Source: Lachnospiraceae bacterium (GTDB taxonomy: Bacteria; Bacillota; Clostridia; Lachnospirales; Lachnospiraceae). Taken from it: a stretch of 64,000 bases of DNA. Below, piece after piece: positions 9,031-18,624 of this stretch (position 1 is the stretch's first letter; every line of letters begins with the position of its first letter). Below the pieces are notes generated by a model. The model saw only the letters and a list, made by a program, of their open reading frames with translations. It had not been told where the DNA came from and did not search any database. Where the stretch lies: contig CAJTEE010000006.1 of the NCBI GenBank assembly GCA_910575275.1, positions 220,860 to 284,859 on the forward strand, given 5' to 3'. The position numbers were made by a program, and so were the translations under genes.

Positions 9031-9066
9031 AGGGCGGCAATCGTTTGTGATGGCCGTCCTTTTTTC
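9031..9066 (+). terminator. Intrinsic terminator
   Basis: AGGGCGGC and GGCCGTCCT pair around a 13-base loop and are followed by TTTTTT. It closes the 8624 transcript before the two-component locus. Confidence 0.75.
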
Positions 9067-9126
9067 GGTAAAGGGGAATTTCAGAACATTTTATCTGGTT
9101 ACAATATAAATATCTTTCCGTGATTT

Positions 9127-9158
9127 TTGAGATTTCTTTGAGATTTATGTGATATGAT
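9127..9158 (+). promoter_or_regulatory. Response-regulator box and -10 upstream of 9190
   Basis: Two copies of TTGAGA lie at 9127-9132 and 9138-9143, exactly one helical turn (11 bp) apart, within TTGAGATTTCTTTGAGATTT. A TATGAT -10 box sits at 9153-9158. OmpR-type regulators typically bind such tandem half-sites as a head-to-tail dimer. The same pair recurs at 10979-10995 in front of the ABC transporter genes, so the regulator probably controls itself and the exporter. Confidence 0.6.
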
Positions 9159-9189
9159 GTGAAAAACTCTGTGGGAAGGAAGTCAGAGC

Positions 9190-9861
9190 ATGAAACAGAA
9201 ATTATTGATTGTGGATGATGAACAGGGAATTGTGGATACTATGAAAAGTTATTTTTCGGCGGAGTATGAGATTCTGACTGCCTGCAATGGACAGGAAGCG
9301 GTCCGGAAGGCCCAGGAGCAGCCGGACCTGATCCTGCTGGATATCAACATGCCGGGGATGGACGGCCTTTCCGTCTGCAGGAGCATCCGGGGACATGTGC
9401 GCTGCCCTATTCTTTTCCTGACCGCCCGTGTGGAATCCGCAGATCAGATTCTGGGATTTCAGGCAGGCGGGGACGATTACATTGTGAAGCCCTTTGACCT
9501 GGAGGAATTAAATGCGAGGGTGGCCGCGCACCTGCGGAGAGAACAGAGGCGGCAGAATTCTTCGGCGGTAAAGTTTTTCGGAACCCTCGCCATAGATTAT
9601 ACAGCCCGTACCGTAACCATAAACGGGGAGTCGGTGGCGTTTTCCAGGCGGGAGTTTGATATCCTGGAGCTGTTGTCCCTGCATGCGGGGCAGGTGTTTG
9701 ACCGGGAGCGCATCTACGAAAGCGTCTGGGGAATGGATGGGGAGGGCAGCAGCGACGTGGTGATGGAGCATATCCGAAAGATTCGGGCAAAGCTGGCGGC
9801 CCATACATTTACCGGCTATATTGAAACGGTCTGGGGGTGCGGATACCGATGGAACGGCTGA
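9190..9861 (+). CDS. OmpR-family response regulator
   Basis: A 223-residue protein. The receiver domain shows the acidic pair D9-D10, phospho-acceptor D51 in LILLDINMPG, and the lysine in DDYIVKPFD. The C-terminal winged helix (VAFSRREFDILELLSLHAGQ through YIETVWGCGYRW) is of the OmpR/PhoB class and resembles regulators paired with antimicrobial-peptide ABC exporters (VanR/BceR-like). Start ATG 9190 lies behind GGAAGGAAGTC. The kinase gene overlaps its end by 13 bp. Confidence 0.92.
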   Translation: MKQKLLIVDDEQGIVDTMKSYFSAEYEILTACNGQEAVRKAQEQPDLILLDINMPGMDGLSVCRSIRGHVRCPILFLTARVESADQILGFQAGGDDYIVKPFDLEELNARVAAHLRREQRRQNSSAVKFFGTLAIDYTARTVTINGESVAFSRREFDILELLSLHAGQVFDRERIYESVWGMDGEGSSDVVMEHIRKIRAKLAAHTFTGYIETVWGCGYRWNG

Positions 9862-10982
9862 AAAATATGGAACTGAAACGCTGTTTTTTCCTGCTGTCCG
9901 TTTTGTGTCTGGCAACGGCGCTTTTTCTGACCTTTGCAATATATCTGCTCTGTGCAAAGGCTGCGGAGCGGTTTCCAAGTGGCGGGATTTCCATTGACTT
10001 TGACGGCATGGTTACGGAACTGGCCGAACCTGATCTGCAGCAAAGGCAGATCCTGAAGCTGCTTGACGGTATCCGGTTATTTTCTGCGGTTCTGCTCCCT
10101 GCAGGGGGATTGGGTATTGCCGGGATTCTGTTCTATCATCTGAAGCTGAAACGCCCTATCGCGGTTCTTCAGATGGGAACCGAACGCATCCGCAGCCATG
10201 ACCTTAACTTTTCCCTGCCGGAGATATCGGCGGACGAACTGGGACAGATCTGTGCCGCATTTGAGATGATGAGGGCGGAGCTTTTAAAAACGAACCGGGA
10301 GCTGTGGCAGCAGGCGGAGGAACGAAAACGGCTCAATGCGGCCTTCGCCCACGACCTGAGAAATCCGGTCACGGTCCTGAAGGGAAGCATCCGGCTGATG
10401 AAAAGCGGACGGGCGGATGAGCACACGCTGGAGCGGATGGACCGCTATGTGCAGCGGATCGAACAGTATGTGGAAGCCATGAGCAGTATCCAGAGGCTGG
10501 AACAGTTGCGGGTGCGGCCCTGTGAGATGACCGGTTCTGTACTGCGGGAGGAGCTGGAAGAGACCGCGCGTCTGCTTGCCCCGGGGACGGATATCCGTTT
10601 GTCCGTAACGGATCTGGGAACCATCCGGATAGACCATGGGATTTTTCTGACCGTGGCCGAAAACATCATTGGAAACGCGGCCCGTTTTGCCCATGAAAAA
10701 CTGGAAATCCGTCTTACTCAGGCGGGAGATGTTCTGGGCCTTATCGTCTCGGATGACGGCCCCGGTTTTCCGGCAGAACTGGTGAAAAATGGTCCGAAGC
10801 CCTTTGGAAAACTGGAGGAAAGCCCGGAGCACCTCGGCATGGGGCTTTACGGCAGCAGCCTGCTCTGCCTGAAACACGGCGGGGAACTGCAGATGAAAAA
10901 TCTTCCGGCCGGGGGTGCGGAGGTTACCGCTTTTTTCGTATTACAAAAAACCTGTTCAGAGAAGAAAATTGAAAAATCTTGA
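9849..10982 (+). CDS. Sensor histidine kinase
   Basis: About 377 residues from ATG 9849, which overlaps the regulator stop; an upstream GTG at 9837 is also possible. Two membrane segments (FFLLSVLCLATALFLTFAIY near residue 15 and a second near residue 85) flank a short extracellular loop of about 45 residues. A HAMP-like linker, the H-box FAHDLRNPVT (phospho-acceptor His near residue 167), the N-box NIIGNAARFAHE and the G-box DDGPGF follow. The small loop suggests that it senses through the membrane or through the neighbouring FtsX exporter rather than by a large ligand-binding domain. Confidence 0.9.
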   Translation: MERLKNMELKRCFFLLSVLCLATALFLTFAIYLLCAKAAERFPSGGISIDFDGMVTELAEPDLQQRQILKLLDGIRLFSAVLLPAGGLGIAGILFYHLKLKRPIAVLQMGTERIRSHDLNFSLPEISADELGQICAAFEMMRAELLKTNRELWQQAEERKRLNAAFAHDLRNPVTVLKGSIRLMKSGRADEHTLERMDRYVQRIEQYVEAMSSIQRLEQLRVRPCEMTGSVLREELEETARLLAPGTDIRLSVTDLGTIRIDHGIFLTVAENIIGNAARFAHEKLEIRLTQAGDVLGLIVSDDGPGFPAELVKNGPKPFGKLEESPEHLGMGLYGSSLLCLKHGGELQMKNLPAGGAEVTAFFVLQKTCSEKKIEKS

Positions 10983-11026
10983 GCGTTTCTTGAGATTTAC
11001 CCATTACACTCTCCTTAGGGTATTAT
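10979..11026 (+). promoter_or_regulatory. Second response-regulator box upstream of the ABC exporter
   Basis: TTGAGC at 10979-10984 and TTGAGA at 10990-10995 repeat the 11-bp-spaced half-sites seen before the regulator gene. A TATTAT box is at 11021-11026. The site overlaps the stop of the kinase gene, so the exporter genes have their own controlled promoter. Confidence 0.55.
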
Positions 11027-11091
11027 AAAATCCGCATCCACGGCTGTCAGCCGATGAAAATGCGGAAATAGAAACAGGAGAGTGTATTTTT

Positions 11092-11766
11092 ATGAAAATT
11101 GAAGCAAAAGAACTTTCAAAGATTTACGGGAAGGGGGAAAGCCAGGTGACGGCCCTGGACCGGGTATCGCTCCGGATTATGCAGGGGGATTTCCTTTCCA
11201 TTACGGGACCATCCGGCAGCGGGAAGAGCACCCTGCTCCATCTGCTGTCCGGGCTGGATGAGCCGACCTGCGGCCGTCTGACCTATGACGGGAAGGATAT
11301 TTACAGTCTTTCGGACCGGGAGAGGTCCGCATTCCGGCGCAGGAGCATCGGTTTTGTCTTTCAGCAGTTTCATCTGCTCCCGGTCCTGACCGCCCGGGAA
11401 AATATCCTGATGCCCCTGCTCCTTGACAAAAAACAGCCGGACGAGGCGTATTTTCAGCGGCTGTCGCAGCTTTTGGGCATTGGCAGCCGGTTAAGCCACC
11501 TGCCCTGCGAGCTTTCCGGAGGGCAGCAGCAGAGGGTGGCCATTGCGCGTGCGCTGATTGCAAAGCCAGACGTGATTTTCGCAGACGAACCCACCGGAAA
11601 TCTGGACAGCAAAAGCGGCGGGGAAGTGATGGAAATGCTGCGGGCAATTCAAAAAGAAATGGGGAAAACCCTGGTTATCATTACCCACGACAGCCGTGTG
11701 GCGGGGATGGCCGACCGGCGGTTGTCCATTGTGGACGGCGTGCTGACGGAGGTGGCAGGAAGATGA
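11092..11766 (+). CDS. ABC transporter ATP-binding protein (LolD/MacB class)
   Basis: A 224-residue ATPase. Walker [15 protein letters not shown] is near residue 39, Q-loop FQQFHLLP, signature [15 protein letters not shown], Walker [13 protein letters not shown] and the H-loop histidine in VIITHDSRV. This is the class that pairs with FtsX/MacB-type permeases to move peptides or lipoproteins outward or off the membrane. It overlaps the permease gene by 4 bp (ATGA). Start ATG 11092 follows AACAGGAGAG. Confidence 0.95.
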   Translation: MKIEAKELSKIYGKGESQVTALDRVSLRIMQGDFLSITGPSGSGKSTLLHLLSGLDEPTCGRLTYDGKDIYSLSDRERSAFRRRSIGFVFQQFHLLPVLTARENILMPLLLDKKQPDEAYFQRLSQLLGIGSRLSHLPCELSGGQQQRVAIARALIAKPDVIFADEPTGNLDSKSGGEVMEMLRAIQKEMGKTLVIITHDSRVAGMADRRLSIVDGVLTEVAGR

Positions 11767-14267
11767 AAAACTATCGTACTCTGGCACGGAAAGAGGTGCT
11801 TTCACAGAAACTGACGTCTTTTCTCATTCTGACTGCTGTGATCCTGTCTACCATGATGACCGCCGCGGTGGGGCAGTCCGCAGGCGTGCTTTCCGCCATG
11901 CGCCAGCAGCAGGCCATCGCCATCGGCGGGGACCGTTATGCGACCTTTGTACAGCTGACGGAGGAAAAGGCACAAATGCTGGAAAAGGATCCCCACCTGT
12001 CCTATGCCGGACGTTTTGTTCCGCTGGGGGATCAGAAGCTGAATGACCAGCTTTCCCTGGATCTGGCGGAATACTGGGAGGATGGGATTTCCACAAGGCC
12101 CGCATACTCCCGTCTGGCGCAGGGAAGGCTTCCGCAGGCGCCTATGGAGATTGCTCTGCCGGAAGACGCATTGCAGTTTCTTGGATTTACCGGGCAGGTG
12201 GGGGATCAGATTTCCCTTTCCCTTTCCAAAGCCCTGCGACATGGGATTGTGGCGGATGCTTATGATTATACGGCGGAGTTTACCCTGGTGGGGATCACAG
12301 AGAGCAATTTCCTGGGTTATACCGGGGGCCATATCCTGGGCCTGGCGGGGCAGGGAACGGCAAAAGCGGTCCTTCCCCCGGAGTATCTCCATTATAGTGT
12401 GGATATCCGCACCGAAAGCAAAAAGAATTTTCAGTCCGTGATGGACGACTTGGGCGAAAAGCTGGAGATTCATGAACTGGACACCCTTTACAATGTCCCT
12501 CTTTTGAACGCCCTTGGGATTTCCTTTGATGCGGAAGCGGCGGATACGGGGCTGGCCGTGGATGATACGGGCTTTTCCTGGCTGGTGTTTGCGGGGGTGC
12601 TGGTAGTCAGTTTAATTCTGCTTGCGGCGGGGCTGGTGATTTACAATATCCTGAAGATTGCGGTGTCCCGGCGTCTTGGTCAGTACGGCACGCTCCGGGC
12701 GCTGGGGGCGGAGAAAGGACAGCTTTATCGGATCGTTGCCGCAGAGGTTCTGTATCTTTGCATGGCGGGGATTCCCGCGGGTCTGCTGCTTGGCGCCCTG
12801 TCCGCGAAGGGAATTCTGTCAGCGGCCTTACATCAGCTCTCGCCGGAAATGTTCCTGGCGGGGGACAGCGAACAACTCCAGGCATTGATTGACGCAAACA
12901 GCACGGGAAAATGGGGGTATCTGCTGATCAGCGCTTTCATAACACTTCTGTTTGCGTTTCTGGCGGCGGCCCCGGCAGCCCGGTTTGCGGCCAGGGTTTC
13001 CCCGGTCCGGGCCATGTCGGGAACCGGCGTGCAGGTGAAGCGCAGAAAACGGAACACGGGAAAGATCCGCAGCTTTGAACGGTATTATGCCAGGCTGAAT
13101 CTGAGCCGGAGCAGGGGACGGACGGCGGTTACGGTTCTGTCCCTGGTCATGAGCATTACGGTCTTTCTCACGCTGCAGAGCTTTTTATCCCTGCTTGGCG
13201 TATCCGGTTCCCTGTCAGAACACCTGGGGGATTATTCCATAGTCAATCCGTATGATGGCATTTCCCCAAAGGAGCTTCAGGAAATGGAAGCGGATGAAAA
13301 GGTAGCTCAGGTGGCGGCACAGCAGTTTTCCCTCTACGAGCTGGATGAACAGAACCGGCCAAAAGGGGTGGAGACGGATATTTCTCTGGGGGTTGGGGAG
13401 ACGTTTCAGATCTTCGGATTCAATGATATCTGGATGGACTATGCATTCGCTTCCCGGCTTACAGAAGAACAGCTGGAACAGTTAAAAGCAGGGGAGGGCT
13501 GTGTGATCCGCAATCCCATCCCTATGGAGATTGAGGGGGTATCTTTCGGCACGACCCATGTGGAGGAAGGAAGCACGGTTACGGTGTCCGGGAAAGAACT
13601 GCCGGTTTTGCTGTCCATGGAGGGCTATGACGGCTATTTCAGCGTGGGCAACAGCGGGTTTGTGAACGGAGTCCAGGTGCTGGTCAGCGACCGGATCTAT
13701 TCCAGCCTTACAGGGACGGATACTTATGCGGAACTTAGGCCGGGATTAACTGCAGGCGCCGACCGGGCGGCCTTTGACCGGGTGCTGGAGGAATTCTGCC
13801 GGCGGGTGCCGGGGACGGTCACGGTGTCCTATGAACAGACGGACCGCCAGTATGCGGAAAGCGAGGCCCAGATCCGTCTGCTGGCCTGGGGCCTGATCCT
13901 GTTCATCGGCCTCATAGGGATCCTGAACATCATCAATACGGTTTATACGAATATCCATACAAGGATCACGGAGATCGGCATACAGCGGGCCATGGGTATG
14001 AGCGCGGGAAGCCTGTACCGGGTATTTCTGTGGGAAGGCTTCTATTATGGCATCCGTGCGGCGGTGATCGGGTGTATCACCGGATATATCGGCAGGGTAT
14101 TTGTGGAGGCCGGGGCAGCGGATGCCCTGCGGCTGACGGCAGTTCCCGTGGTTCCCATGGCCTGCGCATCGCTTTTTGCCATCGGAGCCTGTCTCCTGGC
14201 AACCACTATTCCACTTTGGAAGATCAGCAGAATGAGCATTGTGGATTCCATTGAACTTGTGGAATAA
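11763..14267 (+). CDS. FtsX-type ABC permease
   Basis: An 834-residue permease with an N-terminal membrane anchor (FLILTAVILSTMMTAAVG), a long extracellular region, a first FtsX block of three segments (residues about 275-415), a second extracellular region, and a second FtsX block at the C-terminus (LLAWGLILFIGLIGILNIIN to the end). This 1+3+1+3 plan fits exporters that protect against lantibiotics or other wall-active peptides. With the ATPase and two-component system upstream it forms a complete sense-and-export module. The substrate cannot be read from the sequence. Confidence 0.9.
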   Translation: MKNYRTLARKEVLSQKLTSFLILTAVILSTMMTAAVGQSAGVLSAMRQQQAIAIGGDRYATFVQLTEEKAQMLEKDPHLSYAGRFVPLGDQKLNDQLSLDLAEYWEDGISTRPAYSRLAQGRLPQAPMEIALPEDALQFLGFTGQVGDQISLSLSKALRHGIVADAYDYTAEFTLVGITESNFLGYTGGHILGLAGQGTAKAVLPPEYLHYSVDIRTESKKNFQSVMDDLGEKLEIHELDTLYNVPLLNALGISFDAEAADTGLAVDDTGFSWLVFAGVLVVSLILLAAGLVIYNILKIAVSRRLGQYGTLRALGAEKGQLYRIVAAEVLYLCMAGIPAGLLLGALSAKGILSAALHQLSPEMFLAGDSEQLQALIDANSTGKWGYLLISAFITLLFAFLAAAPAARFAARVSPVRAMSGTGVQVKRRKRNTGKIRSFERYYARLNLSRSRGRTAVTVLSLVMSITVFLTLQSFLSLLGVSGSLSEHLGDYSIVNPYDGISPKELQEMEADEKVAQVAAQQFSLYELDEQNRPKGVETDISLGVGETFQIFGFNDIWMDYAFASRLTEEQLEQLKAGEGCVIRNPIPMEIEGVSFGTTHVEEGSTVTVSGKELPVLLSMEGYDGYFSVGNSGFVNGVQVLVSDRIYSSLTGTDTYAELRPGLTAGADRAAFDRVLEEFCRRVPGTVTVSYEQTDRQYAESEAQIRLLAWGLILFIGLIGILNIINTVYTNIHTRITEIGIQRAMGMSAGSLYRVFLWEGFYYGIRAAVIGCITGYIGRVFVEAGAADALRLTAVPVVPMACASLFAIGACLLATTIPLWKISRMSIVDSIELVE

Positions 14268-14278
14268 GAACCCGGAGT

Positions 14279-14308
14279 CTTCTCAAAATCGGTCAACAGG
14301 GTGATAAT
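14279..14308 (+). promoter_or_regulatory. Conserved-spacer promoter, copy A
   Basis: TTCTCA at 14280-14285 and GATAAT at 14303-14308 are 17 bp apart, and the spacer holds AAATCGGTCAA. The same arrangement recurs at 30847-30875 (minus), 30894-30922, 35426-35454 and 51264-51292. Conservation of the spacer, which a promoter alone does not need, suggests an operator. It drives the 14339 gene. Confidence 0.6.
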
Positions 14309-14338
14309 AGAAGAAACGTTTTTCGGAAGGAGAGATAC

Positions 14339-15868
14339 GTGGGAGATACAAATATAAATTATGACGATAAATTTGGGTTCAACACATTTCAGAGGGAAAT
14401 CCGCGCAGAACTGGGAGAGAAATTCTGGAAGGAACTTACAGACGGGCTTACCCTGCCGGACATAGAATCGGAGTGCAACTGCCAATGCCGTAACATGTAC
14501 CTTTTCATGGAACGATTTGTGAGGATGGCAGATATAAAAACCGTAGAAAAAATACTCTGCCGGGTAAGGCACGGGCTTCACCCTTCACAGTCTGCCTGGG
14601 TGCGTGATGAATTTCTGAAAATCGGGGACCTGGATGTATTTCTCCAGAAATATCAGGATGATGAAATGAATCATTTTGTGGAACTGAACCGGGAAAAGAA
14701 AGATTTTTACGGCCAGGATATAACGGATGAGGTGCTGGAGTTTATCAGGCAGAATCCGTCCATGCTGGCCCCTGTCAGAAAAGGGAATAAGCTGTACTGC
14801 ATGGCGTTCCCGTGTAATATGAACGAATACCTGAAGACAGCGGATAACAGGATGAAACGATACCATGCCTGCCACTGCCCTTTTGCAAAGGAATCCATCC
14901 TGTCCGATTCCGTGGTTTCTCCAGTGTTGTGCCATTGCAGCCTGGGGCATGTCATGAATTTTACGGAAGCTTTTCTGGGAAGGGAACTGGAGGGGAGGGT
15001 CGTGCATTCCGTGTTGAACGGGGATATGACCTGCGAGTATGAAATCACCATACCGGAAGACATCATGGACAGCTTTGTGAGGGAAAGAGAGAAAGAAATG
15101 GTTATAAACGGATATTACAATTATTACCATACCTTTTCCCTCTCCGGCATTGTTGGCCTTCAGGAAGGCAGCGTGGAATGGATTATGCCGAAGGAAGGGG
15201 AAAAAGGCCCTTCCCTGGCTTTTCATGTAAGGCTGCATGAGAAATCATGGGAGGAGGAGCTGGAACCAATGATTGAGGGAATCCGGTCGGGTACAGTTCC
15301 GCAGCGGTGGCTCATTACGCCGGATGCTACACCTTGGAACGTCATTCCGCTGCTGGAGTCCAAAGGCTTCCGGAATCTTTCCTCCCAGGCAGAGGGACCG
15401 GAACCGGGAATGCTCCTTCATAAAAATGATTTCCGGCCGTACTTTCCTGCGGATGGGGATGTGATATACAGAAGGGTTCGTACAAAGGAGGATTTCCGGA
15501 TATGGGTGGATGTGGTAAATACCGCCCTCCACGGATGGGAAATGATTGACGCAGAGCATTATGCTGTCTGGCTCAAAAAAGAGAATCTCCGGTTTTATCT
15601 GTGCGAGATGGATGGGAAACCGGTATCCACGGCCTCCACAATCCGGACAGGGGATATGGCGTCTTTGGAATTTGTTTCCACCTTACAGGAATACCGCAGG
15701 AGGAAAGCGGCAATTTCGATATGCTCGCAGGCACTGGGGGAGCTTTTTGAAAACGGAGTGAGGGCGGTTACGCTCAGCGGTTCGGAGGAGGCCGTTGAAC
15801 TTTACAGAAAACTGGGGTTCCATGACTGTTTCCATAACATCATCATGCAGTATGATATCCCTGTATAA
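14339..15868 (+). CDS. Cys-rich domain fused to GNAT acetyltransferase
   Basis: A 509-residue protein from GTG 14339 behind GGAAGGAGAG. Residues 1-240 form a cysteine- and histidine-rich domain (CNCQCRNMY near residue 45; YHACHCPFAKES and LCHCSLGHVMNF near 180-205) whose family I cannot name with certainty; some Clostridial proteins have this domain alone. The C-terminal 130 residues carry a GNAT-like acetyl-CoA fold (LEFVSTLQEYRRRKAA, then EAVELYRKLGF). The combination suggests a metal- or thiol-dependent enzyme joined to an acyltransferase. It has its own promoter (copy A). Confidence 0.7.
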   Translation: MGDTNINYDDKFGFNTFQREIRAELGEKFWKELTDGLTLPDIESECNCQCRNMYLFMERFVRMADIKTVEKILCRVRHGLHPSQSAWVRDEFLKIGDLDVFLQKYQDDEMNHFVELNREKKDFYGQDITDEVLEFIRQNPSMLAPVRKGNKLYCMAFPCNMNEYLKTADNRMKRYHACHCPFAKESILSDSVVSPVLCHCSLGHVMNFTEAFLGRELEGRVVHSVLNGDMTCEYEITIPEDIMDSFVREREKEMVINGYYNYYHTFSLSGIVGLQEGSVEWIMPKEGEKGPSLAFHVRLHEKSWEEELEPMIEGIRSGTVPQRWLITPDATPWNVIPLLESKGFRNLSSQAEGPEPGMLLHKNDFRPYFPADGDVIYRRVRTKEDFRIWVDVVNTALHGWEMIDAEHYAVWLKKENLRFYLCEMDGKPVSTASTIRTGDMASLEFVSTLQEYRRRKAAISICSQALGELFENGVRAVTLSGSEEAVELYRKLGFHDCFHNIIMQYDIPV

Positions 15869-16082
15869 GAAAATCAGTACTCGAAAGGATGTGAAGATAC
15901 TGGAAACCCTGATTATGGCAGGACATCAGTTTTGTCTTGTCGTACCCAGCCGGATAAATAGATGGGCAATGCTTTTCTGTTGCCAAAATATGGGGCGCTG
16001 CACTACCACGAATGCGAGATATCTGCTGCGTATGGCGGGAATTCTAAAATAAAAGATATTGATAAAAGGTGGTCTGACAGAG

Positions 16083-17330
16083 ATGAAAAACATGGGAAAA
16101 CGAAAACTGTTTATTGCTGCAGGTGTCCTTCTTTTTATAGTGGCCGGATGCGGCAAAAAGGCAGAGGAAAATCAGAAGATACCGCAAAACGAAGAAATCA
16201 GAGAAGAATATTCGGAAAAGGAACAGATGGGAGAAAACCGTGATTCCGATGGGGAATCCATTGCGGAGCTTTATCGTGATATTTATGAACAGGCAGCCGA
16301 AATGGGGACGGTTGGAGAGCCAGAAGTGACAAAAAGCATGGTTGAACGGATCGGAGAACATGGTTATGCTGTGGTGGACGAGGAAAATCAGATAGACATG
16401 GTCGGTTCGGAACAGGTTTTACGCTTTTGCAGATCCGTAGAGGAAGCGCAGGATGACAAACTTACCATAATCGCAGTCACCGGCTCCGGCGGATTTATAA
16501 AGTATGACCTTCATACAGCAGAGGGAGCAGTAAACGTAACCAGAGAATATTATCAGTATAGCAATGGGATTCTGAAAAACTTAAGTACCGTAAGCTATCC
16601 GGCGGAATCGTGGGAATATACAAAAGAAGGCTACCTGCTGTTTGAAGGAAGTTATTTTTCCGAAAGTTATTATGTGCTTTCCCTCAGTAATGAACCGGAG
16701 CATACGGCGCTGAGGGTTGAGCCGCTGGATGAAACGTGCAGGGAATTAAACCGACAGTATTTGCTGCCGGTGGGGTATGGGGGAAATAATCTTTTCCTTA
16801 CGGACTGGAGTGAACAGGATTTTGGGAATCTGGATTTTTATGATGTATTCGACAGGCTCTATCCGGATATCTATGAGCAGCCGGTTCCTTTTACGCCGGA
16901 CGATGATTTGGATTCCGGGGCTGTTTACAGGATACCGGCAGATGTATTTGAACATGTCATTGAGCGTCATTTGCATATCGATCACGAGGAGCTGCAGAGG
17001 AAGGCCGCCTATATCCCGGAGGATCAGACTTATGAATACAGGCCGAGAGGGTTTTATGAGGTTGAATATCCGGATATCCCATATCCGGAGGTGGTCAGTT
17101 ATACGGAAAATGGTGACGGAACGTTAACTCTGACTGTGAATGCCGTATACCCGGAGGAAAACACCTCCAGAGCGTATACCCACAAAACCGTGGTCCGCCC
17201 CCTTGATGATGGAGGTTTTCAGTATGTATCCAATCAGATTATTTTTCCGGAGGGCGGCTGTGAGCCGTGGTGGCATTCAGACCGGCTGACGGAGGACCAG
17301 TGGAAGGAAATATATGGAGGGGATGATTAG
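16083..17330 (+). CDS. Secreted lipoprotein, tandem paralog 1
   Basis: A 415-residue lipoprotein: signal segment LFIAAGVLLFIVAGC with the lipobox cysteine, then an acidic low-complexity linker (residues 25-60) and a long globular domain. Conserved marks shared with the next two genes and with 55911-57074 are SWEYTKEGY (EKGYF in the others), RELNRQYLLPVGYGGNN, a PADVFEHVIERHL helix and a final GDGTLTLTVNAV strand. ATG 16083 is preferred over the upstream TTG at 16059. Function is unknown; the family appears to be cell-surface and specific to Clostridia. Confidence 0.75.
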   Translation: MKNMGKRKLFIAAGVLLFIVAGCGKKAEENQKIPQNEEIREEYSEKEQMGENRDSDGESIAELYRDIYEQAAEMGTVGEPEVTKSMVERIGEHGYAVVDEENQIDMVGSEQVLRFCRSVEEAQDDKLTIIAVTGSGGFIKYDLHTAEGAVNVTREYYQYSNGILKNLSTVSYPAESWEYTKEGYLLFEGSYFSESYYVLSLSNEPEHTALRVEPLDETCRELNRQYLLPVGYGGNNLFLTDWSEQDFGNLDFYDVFDRLYPDIYEQPVPFTPDDDLDSGAVYRIPADVFEHVIERHLHIDHEELQRKAAYIPEDQTYEYRPRGFYEVEYPDIPYPEVVSYTENGDGTLTLTVNAVYPEENTSRAYTHKTVVRPLDDGGFQYVSNQIIFPEGGCEPWWHSDRLTEDQWKEIYGGDD

Positions 17331-18611
17331 TTGGAAGATTTAAAGAGGTTGTTCAGAAAGGGGAGTCTCCTGCTTATCCTGTTATGTCTGGCAGTGGCAG
17401 CCGGGAGCTTTTTTACAGGCTTTAAGGAGGACGCAGGCCGAAAGCAGCCGGAGGAATCCTGGGAGCCGGCTATGGAGATTTCCGGCAGCGCCACCACTGG
17501 CAATACCGGGGCAGCAGACAAAGGGAAAGAACCACAGGAAGCATTGCCATCACCATATTTTTTAGAAGAGCCGGACAGCCTGCTCAGTGAAGCTAAAGAA
17601 AAAGAACTGGAAAACAGTGCCCTGTCGGCTGCCAAGCAGCTGCAGGAGGTATACAGGTATGCAGCAATAGAGGAAGATGCGCCCTATACTTATACGGTCA
17701 GGGATTTCTCCAGGGAGCAGAGGAACCGGGTGGTATCCATGCTGGGAGAGGCCGGATATGTAAGTATTACTGACGGGGCAAATATGGAAAACCATAACAA
17801 TGTCCGGGACTTTTATTCTGCTTATTTGAAAGGGCAGGACAGCCTGGTTACTATTTTTGACGTGAATCTGGATGGGCTGATTGGTGCTTATACGTTTATA
17901 CACAGGAAAGGAAACCTGCAGACCTTTTATGTGCAGATCGGATGGAGGGAAGGGGGCGTACCGGAAATCATATCTACTGCTGTCAGTGATATTGCGGAGA
18001 TAAAACTGACGGAAAAGGGATATTTTATTTACGCCTATACGGTACAGCTCTACCATTCCAGCCTGCGCCAGTTCTGGCGGGCAGCCCCGCTTTCTGACCG
18101 GTGCAGGGAGTTGACAGAAAAATATCTGGACGGACTTAGCTATGTCAATTACAATGTCCTTGTAACGGAATGGGACAGCAGCAACGTGGAGGATATCCTG
18201 ATGCCATGCATGTTTGAAGACCTGTACCACATGGATACGGGAGAAATTCTGCGGCCGGAAAACGGGGAGATACCTGCAGAGGTCTATGAACGGATCATGA
18301 CCACGTATTTTCCGGTCACAAAGGAACGGATAAGGGAGATATGCGGTTACCGCGCAGACACAGACAGCTATCCGTATGAAATGATCTTTTCCAGCCCGTA
18401 TCCGCCTTTTGGGGAAGTGGTGGGGGATAAGGAGAACCCGGACGGAACGCTGACCCTCTTTGTAGATGGGGTATGGCCGGATTATAACTCCGACCGTGCG
18501 TTTACCAACATCATAACCGTTCAGCCCTTTGATGACGGGACATTTCGTTATTTATCCAATTCCATAGAGAAAAAGGAGCTGGACATTCCCAACGTATATG
18601 ATATGAAATAA
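17331..18611 (+). CDS. Secreted protein, tandem paralog 2
   Basis: A 426-residue protein from TTG 17331, directly after the previous stop and 8 bp behind GGAGGGG. The N-terminal hydrophobic stretch LLLILLCLAVAAGSFF looks like an uncleaved anchor or signal peptide; no lipobox cysteine is seen, unlike its neighbours. After a low-complexity linker it shows the shared domain: DGLIGAYTFIHRKGNLQTFYV, TEKGYFIYAYTV, PAEVYERIMTTYFPV and DGTLTLFVDGVWP. It is closest to the truncated copy at 55.9 kb (GWREGGVPEI versus GWREGGMPEI). Cotranscription with paralogs 1 and 3 is likely. Confidence 0.75.
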   Translation: MEDLKRLFRKGSLLLILLCLAVAAGSFFTGFKEDAGRKQPEESWEPAMEISGSATTGNTGAADKGKEPQEALPSPYFLEEPDSLLSEAKEKELENSALSAAKQLQEVYRYAAIEEDAPYTYTVRDFSREQRNRVVSMLGEAGYVSITDGANMENHNNVRDFYSAYLKGQDSLVTIFDVNLDGLIGAYTFIHRKGNLQTFYVQIGWREGGVPEIISTAVSDIAEIKLTEKGYFIYAYTVQLYHSSLRQFWRAAPLSDRCRELTEKYLDGLSYVNYNVLVTEWDSSNVEDILMPCMFEDLYHMDTGEILRPENGEIPAEVYERIMTTYFPVTKERIREICGYRADTDSYPYEMIFSSPYPPFGEVVGDKENPDGTLTLFVDGVWPDYNSDRAFTNIITVQPFDDGTFRYLSNSIEKKELDIPNVYDMK

Positions 18612-18624
18612 AGGAAGGATTTTC

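Noticed and set aside
15869..16082. Small frame MGNAFLLPKYGALHYHE
   Set aside because: No ribosome site, no family, runs into the next gene; the stretch looks non-coding.
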